From assembly GCF_032362555.1 (NCBI RefSeq), contig NC_083531.1, positions 3,100,001 through 3,164,000 on the forward strand: a stretch of DNA of 64,000 nt. The letters are read 5' to 3'. Below, piece by piece: positions 31,364 to 42,730 of this stretch; positions within the stretch are counted from its first letter, which is position 1; the number at the start of each line of letters is the position of its first letter. The DNA is from Amyelois transitella. Lineage: Eukaryota; Arthropoda; Insecta; Lepidoptera; Pyralidae. The notes beneath the pieces are model-generated. The model was not told the origin of the DNA and ran no database searches. It saw nothing but the letters and a program-made list of their open reading frames with translations. Position numbers and translations under genes: made by a program.

Positions 31364-33069
31364 ATATTCGCCAATAGGCATGCCAACTCGAGTATGCGAA
31401 CATAATACGAGAGCATTGAAATGTGCAACATTGACAATGAATGATCTATCAAAAATACATCGGGATTTTTATAAGAACTCGACAAAGCATGACCAAAATA
31501 TAATTCTTTCCAAACTGTGTTCACTAAAAGAAACCCAAAAAAGACCTAACTTTAAAGGCAAAAAGAAATTTAAAACTAACTATTCCGTATTCATTAACAA
31601 GAAGAGAGTGCCAATCTGCCAAAAATTTTTTTTTGAGTATTTTTGGCATTAAAAAGTATAGAGTGGAGTACTTGATGAAAAAGTTTTATGAAACGGGAGA
31701 ATTTCCTCGTGAAGCTCGTGGAGGTGATCGGAAGACTGAAAAGTATGCAGAGAAAAAAGAATCTGTTCATCGTTTTATTCAAAATCTTAAATGTATAGAG
31801 TCTCATTACTGCCGAAAAAGCAAGGAAGCTGAAAGAAAATACTTGCCATGTGAATTGAATATTAAAAAACTTTATGTAATGTATAATACTGACCAGCGTA
31901 ATGCACAACTTGGGGTAAAATTATCATACTTTCGGCATATTTTCAACACTGAATATAATTTAGGCTTCGGCACACCACAAACGGATGTTTGTTCAAAATG
32001 TCTAGAACTAAAAGAAAAGATCAAAATGGAAAAAGACGAAAATAAAAAAATATATTTTATGACAGAGAAGAGGGTTCATTCTTTGAGAGCGAAATCATTT
32101 TTTGAAAACTTGAGAGACACTACACCTGGCTTGAAAATAATATCTTTTGATTTCCAAAAAAATTTACCGTTACCAAAGGTGCCTGACCAATCTTGTTATT
32201 ATAGCCGACAATTATATTTCTACAATTTAGCCGTAGTTGAAGGCCATTCAAATTTGCCTCTAAATAAAGAGCTAGTAAGAGATTACTATTGTACAGAAGA
32301 CGAATTTAGCAAAAATGCGAATTTGGTGGCATCTGCAGTTTATGACCGGCTTTGTAAAACTGATAAAACGGGCATATCAAGAATTCGTTCGGTTGCAGAC
32401 GGATGCGGCGGGCAAAACAAAAATTGTATTTTAATTAGTATGTGCTGCAAATGGCTATTACAAAATGGAAACATTAAGAGTTTAGAAGTCATTTTTCCTG
32501 TCACCGGTCATTCCTTTATGCCTGCTGATCGCTTTTTTGGAGTCATAGAAAAAAAGCTGCGTAAAATGGAGGTAGTACTTCATCCCAAAGAAATCATAGA
32601 TATTGTGTCTGAAAACGCAACATTAGTAAAATTTGGTGAAGATTGCACGGTTTTTGACTGGAAGACATCTATCAAAGATATCGTAAAACCCACCACAACT
32701 TGGAATATTCAATTCAACCAGTGTAAAAGATTTATTCTGCGTCGTTCAAAAAAACCTGGTAACGTGCTTGTGAGGGGCGAAATATATTATAAAAGTGATC
32801 TAGCTACCGCTCAAAATATTTGCAGACCACGAAAACTTATAAACATGATAAATCCGATTATACTGCCCAGCTTAGTTGCTGTTAATAAAAGCAAATTAAG
32901 TGATGTGAATAAATTACTGAGCAAACATTTTGGTACTGAATGGCAAGGCTTAACTGAATTAAGTTTTTATAAAGAAATATTATTAAAACAGGAGGCCTTA
33001 CAAGAAACGCCTTCTGAAGATATATATTGTGGTGAAGAAGTTCAGGAATCTGAGGAACTTAGAATTTAA
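31364..33069 (+). pseudogene. Element A transposase, exon 2, one frameshift
   Basis: The acceptor TTTTTTTTAG precedes 31364, and phase matches exon 1. The first part (RVCEHNTRALKC, then KKRVPICQKFF) is separated from the rest (478 codons from 31633) by a shift at the T-run near 31625-31634. Conserved marks shared with element B: YLPCELNIKKLY, FGTPQTDVCSKC, FDFQKNLPLPKVPDQ, ADGCGGQNKN, VTGHSFMPADRFFGVIEK and KRFILRRSKKPGNVLVRGE. The D, D and E/D in these motifs suggest a DDE catalytic core. Proteins of this kind are widespread in insects, often as uncharacterised proteins. Confidence 0.8.
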
Positions 33070-33172
33070 TTTTGTGAAAACAATAAAAATGTTTGTGAAA
33101 TAAATAAAAGTTAATAATCTTTGTGAACTTTAATTTGAGTGACAACCCTAAATTACGTGTTGCGTTATTATA

Positions 33173-33281
33173 ATCAAAGACAGCAATCTTTGACATAGCT
33201 ATTAACAAAAGCAGCAATCTGGTGTTTGTTTAGAATCAAATCCAGCAATATTTAAATTTAAGTATCAAAAGCAGCAATCTG
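33173..33281 (+). repeat. Right subterminal repeat array of element A (4 copies)
   Basis: Copies of ATCAAANNCAGCAATCTG at 33173-33190, 33203-33221 (one base longer), 33235-33252 and 33264-33281, in the same direction as the left array. The terminal inverted copy is at about 33449-33480. Confidence 0.75.
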
Positions 33282-33484
33282 AAAAAAATATTAAAATTTT
33301 ATTAATTTCTTCTAAATGCAATCTACCCAATGTAATATTTAATTAAAATGCAAACCTTTAATTTACCAAATTAAATCATAAATGATAAATTTATCAATTA
33401 TATTAAAGAATGACACGTTTTTTTTTATTTACCACTAATTAGTGAAATGTCAGATTGCTGTTTTTGTTTCTATACGACTCTTTT

Positions 33485-33600
33485 AAGGGACAACTTTCGA
33501 CGTGAATATCAAGCCCAAGAAAATGTCACATCAGGCCAAAGTGCAAAAAAAGAAAGAAATACAGATATTACGATGAATTATTATTTCTAGTTCTACACGG
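33485..33600 (+). pseudogene. MADF-domain exon, right part
   Basis: Continues the frame of 904-934 as RDNFRREYQAQENVTSGQSAKK. One base appears to be missing in the A-run near 33550, since the next frame reads KKRKKYRYYDELLFL, the usual MADF ending. It is therefore a broken MADF exon or a copy of one. Confidence 0.65.
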
Positions 33601-33829
33601 AGAAATCTAGAGAGACCTTTTTCAATCACTATTATATACCAATAAGTGTGAACACAGTACAGTCTCAATGACCATCTAATTATTTCGAACCGAGATAATC
33701 GTAAAATTTGCTCTTTGACTTTGGTTTAAGAATAAACTACTCAATTAATTCATTCATTAAAACCAAAGTTTTACAAATTCCAAACCAAACAACGATTTTG
33801 TGATCGGAGAAAAATATCTGTTTTTATTA

Positions 33830-34537
33830 GTGTCCGACCGAAGCTTCGGCTTCGGCTTCGGCTTCGGCCACCTTCGGCCAAAAAATCCACCTTCGGCGAA
33901 ACATTCGGCTTCGGCCCAAAATCCGGCCGAAGCCGAAGGTTTCGCCGAAGGTCCGAGCGACCGTCGAGATTGAACGAACTGTTACGAAAGTCATGAGGCG
34001 GCGTGGAGTCACTGTCAAAATATCACATTGCTGATTGCATGCATCAAAACAAGTCCGTACGTGTATTTAAACGAGTGTTTTTTACCAGTAGGTAAATCAC
34101 AAACTTTAATCTATACATATAATAAAACAGTAAAAATATTTTGTCTGTACATTTAGTATTTTCGACTGAAATGGATAGAGAATTTTTTTTTACATTTTTT
34201 GTCTGTCTGTATCTGACTGTATGATTAAAATTCAACTCGAAATTTACGCGGACGAAGTCGCGGGCAACAGCTAGTTTATCTCTAAACCAACCACCTCTTT
34301 GATATATCATCAACTTCTATATGAGACAGTCAATATATAAACCTTCAATATTGAGGTTTTGAAATGATTTTAATATTAATTGTAGCTTGTAGGCAATATT
34401 GAACAAAATTAATTACTGAGTGCTGAGAGAATATAAACCTTCGGCTTCGGCTTCGGCTTCGGCCGAAGGTTGTGGCGATAGCCGATTAATCGGCTTCGGC
34501 TTCGGCTTCGGCCAAAAATAGACCTTCGGTCGGACAC
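33830..34537. mobile_element. CTTCGG-rich foldback element
   Basis: Perfect inverted ends GTGTCCGACCGAAG at 33830 and CTTCGGTCGGACAC ending at 34537, flanked by TA on both sides. Inside each end are direct and inverted CTTCGG hexamer runs (33840-33950 and 34438-34525) able to form large hairpins. No coding capacity. The centre holds a Helitron (34110-34275). The TA flanks suggest a Tc1/mariner-type mover, but the family is unresolved. Confidence 0.7.
34110..34275 (+). mobile_element. Short non-autonomous Helitron (lepidopteran type)
   Basis: Starts TCTATACATATAATAAAA after an A and ends in a short GC hairpin (GCGGACGAAGTCGC) followed by GGGCAACAGCTAGT before a T. TC start, CTAGT end and A|T target are the hallmarks of Helitrons, and this 3' end is common in moths and butterflies. 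Confidence 0.8.
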
Positions 34538-34726
34538 TAGTTTTTATTTAAGATACAAATAATATGAATGATAAATATTATATTAGCAGTGCCTTTGTGC
34601 AACAATACATCAAAATCCAAACCGGAAAAATTGTTTGTGTAGGAATGTGAGTATTTTTATACTTCGTAATTGTTTTATGTATTTTTGAGTTTATTTTGAT
34701 GCTTTGTTATCAGGTATTCATTTGAA

Positions 34727-35869
34727 ATGTCTTACTATAGACAAATATTGAAATGGCTGGATGAAATATCCGATGAAGAGAAAGCTGGTTCGGATTCGGA
34801 AGACGAGACGGTAGACGATACCACTATTGATAGTGAGTATAGTCCGCTCATGACTCAGAAAGTGAAATTGAAGAGTCCCATGATATTCAAGACATCCCTG
34901 AACTATCGGAAGGTAACTATTTTTATTTCGAAATACATACTCAGAAAAATGGCCTGATAGTAAAATGGTCTAAAATATCACCAAACGCAGTAAGGACCCG
35001 AACACAAAATATAATTCTACATTTACCGGGAGTCAAAGAGTATGCAAGAAATGCCAAATCCCCCTTTAAATGCTTCCAATTGTTCTTTGACAGTGATGTT
35101 ATTGAACTTTTGGTCACAAATACCAATTGATATACTAATGAAAAAATAAAGGAAAAGTCCAGAAGAGATCGTGATGCACTCCCTGCTGATGATACGATAA
35201 TTAATGCATTTTTGGGTTAACTAATTATGGCTGGAGTTCTAAAAGGGTCGCATTTAATTTTATTGATTAATGGGCACAAGATAGATCAGGCGTAGAGATG
35301 TGAAGGCTAAAAATGTCTTGTAAACGTTTTCTATTTTTGTTGAGATGTCTGCTGTTTGATAATACGTCAGAAAGTCTAAAAATTGATAATATGGCTGCGA
35401 TAAGATATTTATGTAAAATTATAGAGAATAAGTTTTTGGCTGCTTACTGCCCCGGCGAGAATGTAACTAACGATGAAAAATTGATTCGATTTTGTGGTCG
35501 GTCATTTACTATAATGACAATCTACAACACGGTCCTGTAGGTCATCCTCAACACGACCGCCTTCATAAGATAAGACCTCTGCTATTATATCTGAATAAAT
35601 GTTTCATGAATGCTGCTCCATTTGAGCAAAGATTATCGTTGGATAAACAAATATGTTCTACTAAGGTAGCACATTTCATGAGACAGTATCTTCCAAACAA
35701 ACCCCACAAATGGGAATTAAAATTATTCGTACACTGTTCCCTTTCAGGCTATGCCTATACATTTGAGACTTATTCTGGAAAACAAGACGATGAAAATCTT
35801 CCAGGGGAACCAGATCTTGGTGTTATAGGGAACAGTGTGATTATTTTATGTCGTTCAGTACCACGGACG
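34727..35869 (+). pseudogene. piggyBac-type transposase, decayed
   Basis: Starts MSYYRQILKWLDEISDEE, a usual piggyBac N-terminus after a 5' intron acceptor. Further pieces follow in order in shifting frames: RTRTQNIILHLPGVKEYAR (about 35000), MSCKRFLFLLRCLLFDN and CPGENVTNDEKLI (35313-35500), then PFEQRLSLDKQICSTK and QYLPNKPHKWELKLFV (about 35620-35730), and EPDLGVIGNSVI. At least four stops or shifts separate them, and the catalytic core beyond this point is absent. The GENVTNDEKL and SLDKQICSTK boxes are alternative versions of the same region, so two piggyBac lineages may be joined here. Confidence 0.75.
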
Positions 35870-36118
35870 TCTAGAGACAACAGCATCTCCTTCGGACTCG
35901 CGATCAACAGAGACAAAACCAAAATGATGATCGTGGACCGAGCTGAACTAAATCGACCTGATATCCCTATGATTGGCAACTGTGAGGTTGTCCAAAGCTA
36001 CTTGTACCTCGGCTCGATGATCACGAACACTGGAGGGTATGAGGATGATTCGAAGGAGATGTGCTATAACAAGATCTGCTGTAGCGGCCGTTCAGCCTCC
36101 ATGGACAAACGACTCTGA
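35870..36118 (+). mobile_element. LINE reverse-transcriptase scrap
   Basis: Encodes FGLAINRDKTKMMIVDR and VVQSYLYLGSMITNTGG, the segment after the RT catalytic box in RTE/R4-like LINEs. It is fused directly to the piggyBac remnant, with no target duplication visible. Confidence 0.65.
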
Positions 36119-36908
36119 CTTAACATTTTAGATGACTAAAACCGACTGACAGACTTATGAAAAAAAGGACAATAGACTTGGACACTAGGAGACGACCATA
36201 AGACGACGAGACGACAAGACGTATCTTGACCGCGAAAATTCTTTTTTTATTTTATTCAGATAGACAAATAGACACTCGGCCCGTTCAATCTGCCGTTGAT
36301 AAGCTGAAAAGAGTCTGGTGCAACCGCAACATTAATTGGGAAACCCTGAAAGCCTTGTCTAGTCCAAATGGTCCAAAAGTGAGTGGTCTGGTTCTTTAAT
36401 GTTAAGTTTGGGGTCGGGTTGAAAAAAAAATTATTCAGGCAGTGAAACTAGCATGAATAACAAGAATAGTGCTAGCACTGGCAACTTTTATTTTTGTAGA
36501 AAAAAATGACGTCAAAGTTCAAGGAGTGTGAATTGGAGATTGAAGTTTGTAAGATGAGAAAATTTATTATAGAAACTGAAATAAAATATTTGTTTTGCTA
36601 AATCTGAGTAATCCCACATATATAGAAATATTGGAAACAATTTATTGATGAAAAAAAGGCTTCATTATTTAATTGGTAAATATTTTTTCTTAATATAATA
36701 TTGCCAATAACATGCTTTATACACCTAATTTTCTTCGGTATTCTGATTCGGCTTTGGTGCCGATTGAGACGGTTGCTTAGTAAAAGTTCATAAAAAATGT
36801 TGACGCGTGATTTTCTACAATCAATTAATTTTGTTGTAAAGTTTAGGTATTTACCTAAGCGTAAGCTTATATACTTAAGAATATAATTATTTTAATATTC
36901 TAAGGACA
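36119..36908. other. No recognisable gene
   Basis: A stretch at 36262-36400 can be read as QSAVDKLKRVWCNRNINWE after a TTTTATTCAG acceptor, possibly a decayed exon. The rest is AT-rich with nothing recognised. Confidence 0.35.
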
Positions 36909-36956
36909 ATGGCGGCGTTAAATTCACATTATGTTGATGAAACGTATCAGATGAAT
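36909..36956 (+). CDS. Possible 16-codon first exon before the tandem units
   Basis: ATG at 36909 gives MAALNSHYVDETYQMN, then a GT donor (AAT|GTGAGTG). It lies about 85 bp before the first tandem unit, each of which has its own donor and acceptor. No partner exon is proven. Confidence 0.2.
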
Positions 36957-37040
36957 GTGAGTGTTTGTATTGTGCGAACTATTTAAAAGCCGGCAATGTT
37001 CACAGTAAATAAATTGTTGTCGTAGCTGAAATTTAACTAC

Positions 37041-39637
37041 AAACATTTAAGGGACTTTTGGCCTTTAACCATGAGGGCTTTCAGTTGGAAATAAGAATCG
37101 GATCGAAGATTATGTTTCGCTGGTAAGTTTAAAATTTAATCAATAAAAATCCTATAAAACTGTGGCGACATCTCTACGCCACTCGTCACAACATCAAATC
37201 ACACAACAACAGAATCATCGCGAAGAAATTGACGCACTCAGCCAATAGCAGAAAAATAAAAATTTAAAATTTACTTTTTAAATCAACTTAATCACAAAAA
37301 AATTATCAGTAAATATATATTTTAAATTTAGGGTGCTACAATTTTGTGGATGCGGTGGAGAATCGACGACTTCGGTGCAAGTCACCCCCGTGACCTCTGC
37401 TGCCCCGACGATGGTGGCCATTCATAATAATAAATACTTAATATTACTTTTTTATACCTACTAAAACATAAACTAAAATAACAAGTATTCATTTTAATTT
37501 TAATACCTAATATAAATAGAAATTTTTATTTTAAGTTTTTGTATTATGAAAAAGGTTTTAATTTATGTTAGTGTAGATTGGTTTGAGCTTACTCATACCT
37601 GATTTTCATAAATTTTAAAATACTAAAATTTCTTCTTAATAAAATGTAATAAAAGCTTTTTTTGCGACATTTTATGAGTAATAGTAAACATTTAAGGGAC
37701 TTTTGACCTTTAACCATGAAGGCTTTCAGTTGGAAATAAGAATCGGATCGAAGATATTTCACTGGTAAGTTTAAAATTTAATCAATAAAAATCCTATAAA
37801 ACTGTGTCGACATCTCTACGCTACTCATCACAACAAACATCAAATCACACAACTGACGCACTCAGCCAATAGCAGAAAAATAAAAATTTAAAATTTACTA
37901 TAAATTTACTTTTTAAATCAACTTAATCACAAAAAAATTATAATTTTTTTGTGATTAAGTTGACAAATATCACTAAATATATATTTTGAATTTAGGGTGC
38001 TACAATTTTGTGGATGCGGTGGAGAATCGACGACTTCGGTGCAAGTCACCCCCGTGACCTCTGCTGCCCCGACGATGGTGGCCATTCATAATAATAAATA
38101 CTTACTATTACTTTTTTATACCTACTAAAACATAAACTAAAATAACAAGTATTCATTTTAATTTTAATACCTAATATAAATAGAAATTTTCATTTTAAGT
38201 TTTTGTATTATAAGGTTTTAATTTATATTAGTGTAGATTGGTTTGAGCTTACTTATACCTGATTTTCATAAATTTTAAAATTACTAAAATTTATTCTTAA
38301 TAAAATGTAATAAAAGCTTTTTTTGCGAAATTTTATGAGTAATAGTAAACATTTAAGGGACTTTTGGCCTTAAACCATGAGGGCTTTCAGTTGGAAATAA
38401 GAATCGGATCGAAGATGTTTCGCTGGTAAGTTTAAAATTTAATCAATAAAAATCCTATAAAACTGTGGCGACATCTCTACGCCACTCATTACAACATCAA
38501 ATCACACAACTGACGCACTCAGCCAATAGCAGAAAAATAAAAATTTAAAATTTACTATTAATTTACTTTTTAAATCAACTTAATCACAAAAAAATTATCA
38601 GTGAATATATATTTTGAATTTAGGGTGCTACAATTTTGTGGATGCGGTGGAGAATCGACGACTTCGGTGCAAGTCACCCCCGTGACCTCTGCTGCCCCGA
38701 CGATGGTGGCCATTCATAATAATAAATACTTACTATTACTTTTTTATACCTACTAAAACATAAACTAAAATAACAAGTATTCATTTTAATTTTAATACCT
38801 AATATAAATAGAAATTTTCATTTTAAGTTTTTGTATTATGAAAAAGGGTTTAATTTATATTAGTGTAGATTGGTTTGAGCTTACTTATACCTGATTTTCA
38901 TAAATTTTAAAATTACTTAAATTTATTCTTAATAAAATGTAATAAAAGCTTTTTTTGCGAAATTTTATGAGTAATAGTAAACATTTAAGGGACTTTTGGC
39001 CTTAAACCATGAGGGCTTTCAGTTGGAAATAAGAATCGGATCGAAGATGTTTCGCTGGTAAGTTTAAAATTTAATCAATAAAAATCCTATAAAACTGTGG
39101 CGACAACTCTACGCCACTCATCACAACATCAAATCACACAACTGACACACTCAGCCAATAGCAGAAAAATAAAAATTTAAAATTTACTATAAATTTACTT
39201 TTTAAATCAACTTAATCACAAAAAAATTATAATTTTTTTGTGATTAAGTTGACAAATATCACTAAATATATATTTTGAATTTAGGGTGCTACAATTTTGT
39301 GGATGCGGTGGAGAATCGACGACTTCGGTGCAAGTCACCCCCGTGACCTCTGCTGCCCCGACGATGGTGGCCATTCATAATAATAAATACTTACTATTAC
39401 TTTTTTATACCTACTAAAACATAAACTAAAATAACAAGTATTCATTTTAATTTTAATACCTAATATAAATAGAAATTTTTATTTTAAGTTTTTGTATTAT
39501 GAAAAAGGTTTTAATTTATGTTACTGTAGATTGGTTTGAGCTTACTCATACCTGATTTTCATAAATTTTAAAATACAAAAATTTCTTCTTAATAAAATGT
39601 AATAAAAGCTTTTTTTGAGACATTTTATAAGTAATAG
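37041..39637 (+). repeat. Four tandem 0.65-kb units with exon-like conserved block
   Basis: Units start with AAACATTTAAGGGACTTT at 37041, 37686, 38347 and 38979 (lengths about 645, 661, 632 and 659). Each has a donor-like GCTG|GTAAGTTT near its start and, about 240 bp on, an acceptor-like TTTAG followed by a GC-richer block of about 105 bp (first copy 37332-37436) that looks unchanged in all four, while flanks differ. Spliced, units 1, 3 and 4 would give a 47-codon frame with CGCGGES. Units 2 and 4 share an extra palindrome absent from 1 and 3. Confidence 0.75.
37932..37973. repeat. Palindrome in tandem units 2 and 4
   Basis: CACAAAAAAATTAT meets its near inverse AATTTTTTTGTG, with CAACTTAATC and GATTAAGTTG outside, a perfect-looking hairpin of about 20 bp per arm. 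The same feature is at about 39209-39250. Units 1 and 3 have only the left arm. Confidence 0.7.
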
Positions 39638-40636
39638 CAAAAATATAAAACTTTGTTAATTTTTTCATAATATTATTGAGTTATACTGTTATTATAATAT
39701 TATAGTTCCAAATTTAAATAATATTATTCAGTTTGTAGTTAGAATAACTCAGTTAACACACACAGTCTCACATCAGTTTATAAGTTGCGTATTGTGCGTA
39801 TGGTGATTATTTATGCGTAAAAATATCGACAGCTCTTGGGTTGATAAGTAGAAAAAGCGTTAGAAAATTGATATTAGTAGTAGTAACTTGCACTTCACTG
39901 GTTAATTATTACTATCCTCAGGAACTGTCTCGGCACTTTGCCATGGCAGTTTGTAAAACTTGAAATGTGTCACATTGTGTTTTCAAAGCACAGGTCGCTC
40001 AAAATGCATTTTTAAAAATTAAAAAAATGCATTTAGGGCGGTAATTTAACTCACAAACTAAAGTACGGAAATATTATTTATTACTCCAGAAGTACATAGG
40101 TTGAACATAAAATAAAAATAAGACCAGCATTCAGTTATACGTGTGACCGTGTTCAAAATGGTGTTCCTAATTGGCGTCTCTAGACAAATCAGTTTAGACG
40201 AACTTTTTAGTTTAATAACCAATGAAGCTCTGAGGCCTTGGATAGGACCAACACACTGGGTCCGACTTAACGACTTGTTTCTAGAAACCGGCCATCAGTG
40301 GCTCCATCAATAGGACACGTGATTGTGAACATGGACCGCAACAGTGAAATAATTGAATTTATAAATGGGGAAATTTGGTGCAGACAGTGCAGTGTGTGTG
40401 ACTGAAAACGAACCCCTCGCATCTTTTGTGTAAGTACACGTCCCAAGGACCTGCTCGTATATTAACGGACAGCACCCGATACTTCAGCCAGGAGGCGCCG
40501 GCCTCGATGCTGATTCCCGATGTCGTGCCAGACATCAGATGACAATCACGGATAAATATATAGTGTTCCCCATGACTCAAGCTGGCCGGGAACAACTAAA
40601 GACCCAGTAAGTATATTGTATTATTCTTTAATACTA
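39638..40636. other. Mostly unassigned sequence with a 51-aa frame
   Basis: ATG at 40158 opens a 52-codon frame (to 40313) beginning MVFLIGVSRQISLDELF, and an ORF-like MTQAGREQLKTQ ends at a CAG|TAAG near 40611. Neither is recognised. No repeat or RNA gene was seen. Confidence 0.3.
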
Positions 40637-41953
40637 CTCTGTCAAGAAAGTAGCAGGAAAAGATCAATAATACACAAACTGTTTGTTATTCATCCAAATT
40701 TATTTTATCACCTTCAAAATATGCTCCTTTAGAAACGATACACTTACGCCAACGAATAATCCAATCATCAAAACATTTTTTAAACGCTGTTTCCGGAATT
40801 GAGGTCAGTTCTCGCCGCGAATTCTCTTTTATGTCTTCTACCGATTGAAAACGGGTGCCACGAAGTGGTAATTTGAGTTTAGGAAAAAGAAAAAAGTCGG
40901 CTGGAGCCATATCTGGTGAATATGGTGGTTGCTCGATGGTATTTGTTGAGTGTTTGGTTAAAAATTCGTTCACAATGATGGCCTTGTGCGAAGGTGCATT
41001 ATCATGGTGCAAAATCCAAGAATTTTCTTTCCACAAATCTGGCCTTTTTCGTCGGATTTGCTCTCTTAAACGCCGCATAACACTCAAATAATATTCCTTA
41101 TTTACCGTTTGACCTTCCGGCAAGAATTCCGAGTGCACAATACCGCGATAGTCAAAGAAAACAGTCAACATGACTTTGACTTTTGAACGACTTTGGCGTG
41201 GTTTTTTCGGTTTCGGTTCAGTTGGAAGGCGCCACTCCGAAGCTTGTTGACTAGTTTGCATGTCAAACTCGTAAACCCACGTCTCATCACCAGTAACAAT
41301 GCGTTTCATGAATGTTGGGTCGGAATTGACTCGTTCTAGCATGTCCCCAGCGACTCTCTGCGATTGAGTTTTTGAAAAAAATTCAGGTCTTTTGGGACTA
41401 GCCGAGCGGCAACATGTTTCATACCCAAATTATTAGTTAAAATGGTACGGATCGACTCGTGAGATACAGAAAGTTCGGTGGCTATCTCTCTCAAAGTTGA
41501 ATGAGGATTTTCAGTCACTATTTCCTTCACTTTTGCGATGTTAACTTCAGTTGCAGACGTTGATGGCCTACCAGAGCGAGGCAAATCTTCCATCACATCT
41601 CGACCGCTTTTGAACGCTTTGTACCACTCATAAGCACGAGTTTTTGATAAAGTCGATTCACCGTAAGCCTTCTGTAACATTTTCAGTGACTCCGAACACG
41701 ATATTCCATTGGCAATGCAAAATTTAAGACAAACTCTTTGTTCGATGTTTTTATCCATTATGAAATTAGCAATACACACTAGATATGATATAACTAAAAG
41801 TAGCACTGTATTTAATGTAAACAACAGATGCAACTCAAACTCCGCGCCAAAATGGAAAACAGTTGTGCCAATCTAACAACAACAAAAAAAACAAAAATTT
41901 GAATTTGGAACCATAAATAAATAATCCATTCCCGATACTTTTCTGACTGAATG
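40637..41953 (-). mobile_element. mariner-family transposon
   Basis: About 1.3 kb flanked by TA (40635-40636 and 41954-41955). The ends are imperfect inverted repeats: CTCTGTCAAGAAAGTAGC on the left and, inverted, CATTCAGTCAGAAAAGTATC on the right. The transposase gene is on the minus strand and has one frameshift. Confidence 0.85.
40686..41755 (-). pseudogene. mariner transposase, single frameshift
   Basis: Start taken as MDKNIEQRVCLKF at about 41757 (an upstream in-frame Met at 41833 adds a hydrophobic run not typical of the family). N-terminal paired HTH part: YGESTLSKTRAYEWYKAFK and DLPRSGRPST. Catalytic part: TGDETWVYEFD, HHDNAPSHKA and the YSPDMAPADFFLFPKLK box, giving D, D(34)D. A missing base in the A-run of the Phe-Phe-Gln-Lys region near 41370 shifts the frame; the second half reads on from about 41342 to 40686. 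Otherwise near full length for mariner (about 345 aa). Confidence 0.88.
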
Positions 41954-42003
41954 TATGTATGTAGGCATACCAAATAAGTGTTAATTTTGGTGATTTGTTG
42001 CAG

Positions 42004-42500
42004 GTTTTATTCAAAATTTAATATCCCAGGAATTGTAGGATGCATAGATGTGACCCATGTCTCAATAATTAAACCTACCGAAAATGAGAAGAGGTTTGCG
42101 AATAGGAAAAGGGTTATCACTCCTTTAATGTACAAATTGTAAGCATGGTCTCCTTACTCTTAAATATTTGTGCTCTTTTAAATGGAGGGTTTACTGTTTT
42201 AGTCAATGAAAATTAAAAAATGAATATTTTTATTTCAGATTTGTGATGTGAATCTCAATATAAAGAGTGTGGATGCCACTCCACTCCACAGTCACTCTGG
42301 CTCAACACATGATAATGTTATCTGGGGTGAACATGCTCTAAATCATTTCACACAGAAGCAATTGGCCTTGGGTGAAAATTTGTATTTGTTGAGTTTGTAT
42401 ATTTTGTTACAAGTATATAAATATCATTTTAAATTTAAATACATATTAATTCATTATTTTATTCATCAGGAGATCCGGAGTATGCTTTAGGATGTTTCTT
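42004..42500 (+). pseudogene. PIF/Harbinger transposase exons, decayed
   Basis: After a TTGCAG acceptor, 42004-42138 reads FNIPGIVGCIDVTHVSIIKP and FANRKRV, the first-Asp region of DDE_Tnp_4 transposases. After an intron, 42239-42372 reads VNLNIKSVDATPLHSHSGSTHDN, the next Harbinger block. A third piece from about 42472 (GDPEYALGCFLKKGG) matches the following GDsgYpl region. Exons are short and the rest of the core is missing. Confidence 0.7.
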
Positions 42501-42730
42501 AAAAAGGGAGGGTAAAATGCGTCCAGGCCGAATACTCTTGCTTATTCATTATGCTTATAAATTATGTGTAAATCATGCCATCCATTTAGTTATTCTTGAT
42601 ACGTTTTGCAAAAAACAGTCAGAAGTTACAGCTGCTAGGAATAGGAATGCCTCGGATAGCAGCGATAATGAACACAGCAGCTCGGATGAACTTGGTAAGT
42701 GTTATATTTTACCGATATTTTTAGTCTAAA

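Larger units (their letters stand above)
935..33480 (+). mobile_element. DNA transposon element A (Sola-like superfamily, tentative), carrying a nested 30-kb load
   Basis: Both ends carry the same inverted repeat, starting GAGTCGTATAGAA and continuing into CAAAAACAGCAATCTG; the right copy ends CTATACGACTC at 33480. The flanks read ATTT (931-934) and TTTT (33481-33484), a 4-bp target duplication with one mismatch. The two-exon transposase gene lies at 1195-1289 and 31364-33069, and clustered 18-bp subterminal repeats lie inside each end. Without the gypsy-1 insertion in intron 1 the element would be about 2.7 kb. Transposase, ends and target length all match element B (45821-49237). Superfamily is inferred: 4-bp duplications and a conserved D...D...E pattern fit Sola, but I could not confirm it. 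Confidence 0.8.

Noticed and set aside
33827-34018. Minus-strand 63-codon frame with EAEAEA repeats
   Set aside because: It is a translation of the CTTCGG hexamer run of the foldback element.
37041-39637. CRISPR-like repeat/spacer array
   Set aside because: Units are 0.65 kb, eukaryotic in character, and lack short repeats with unique spacers; no cas genes.
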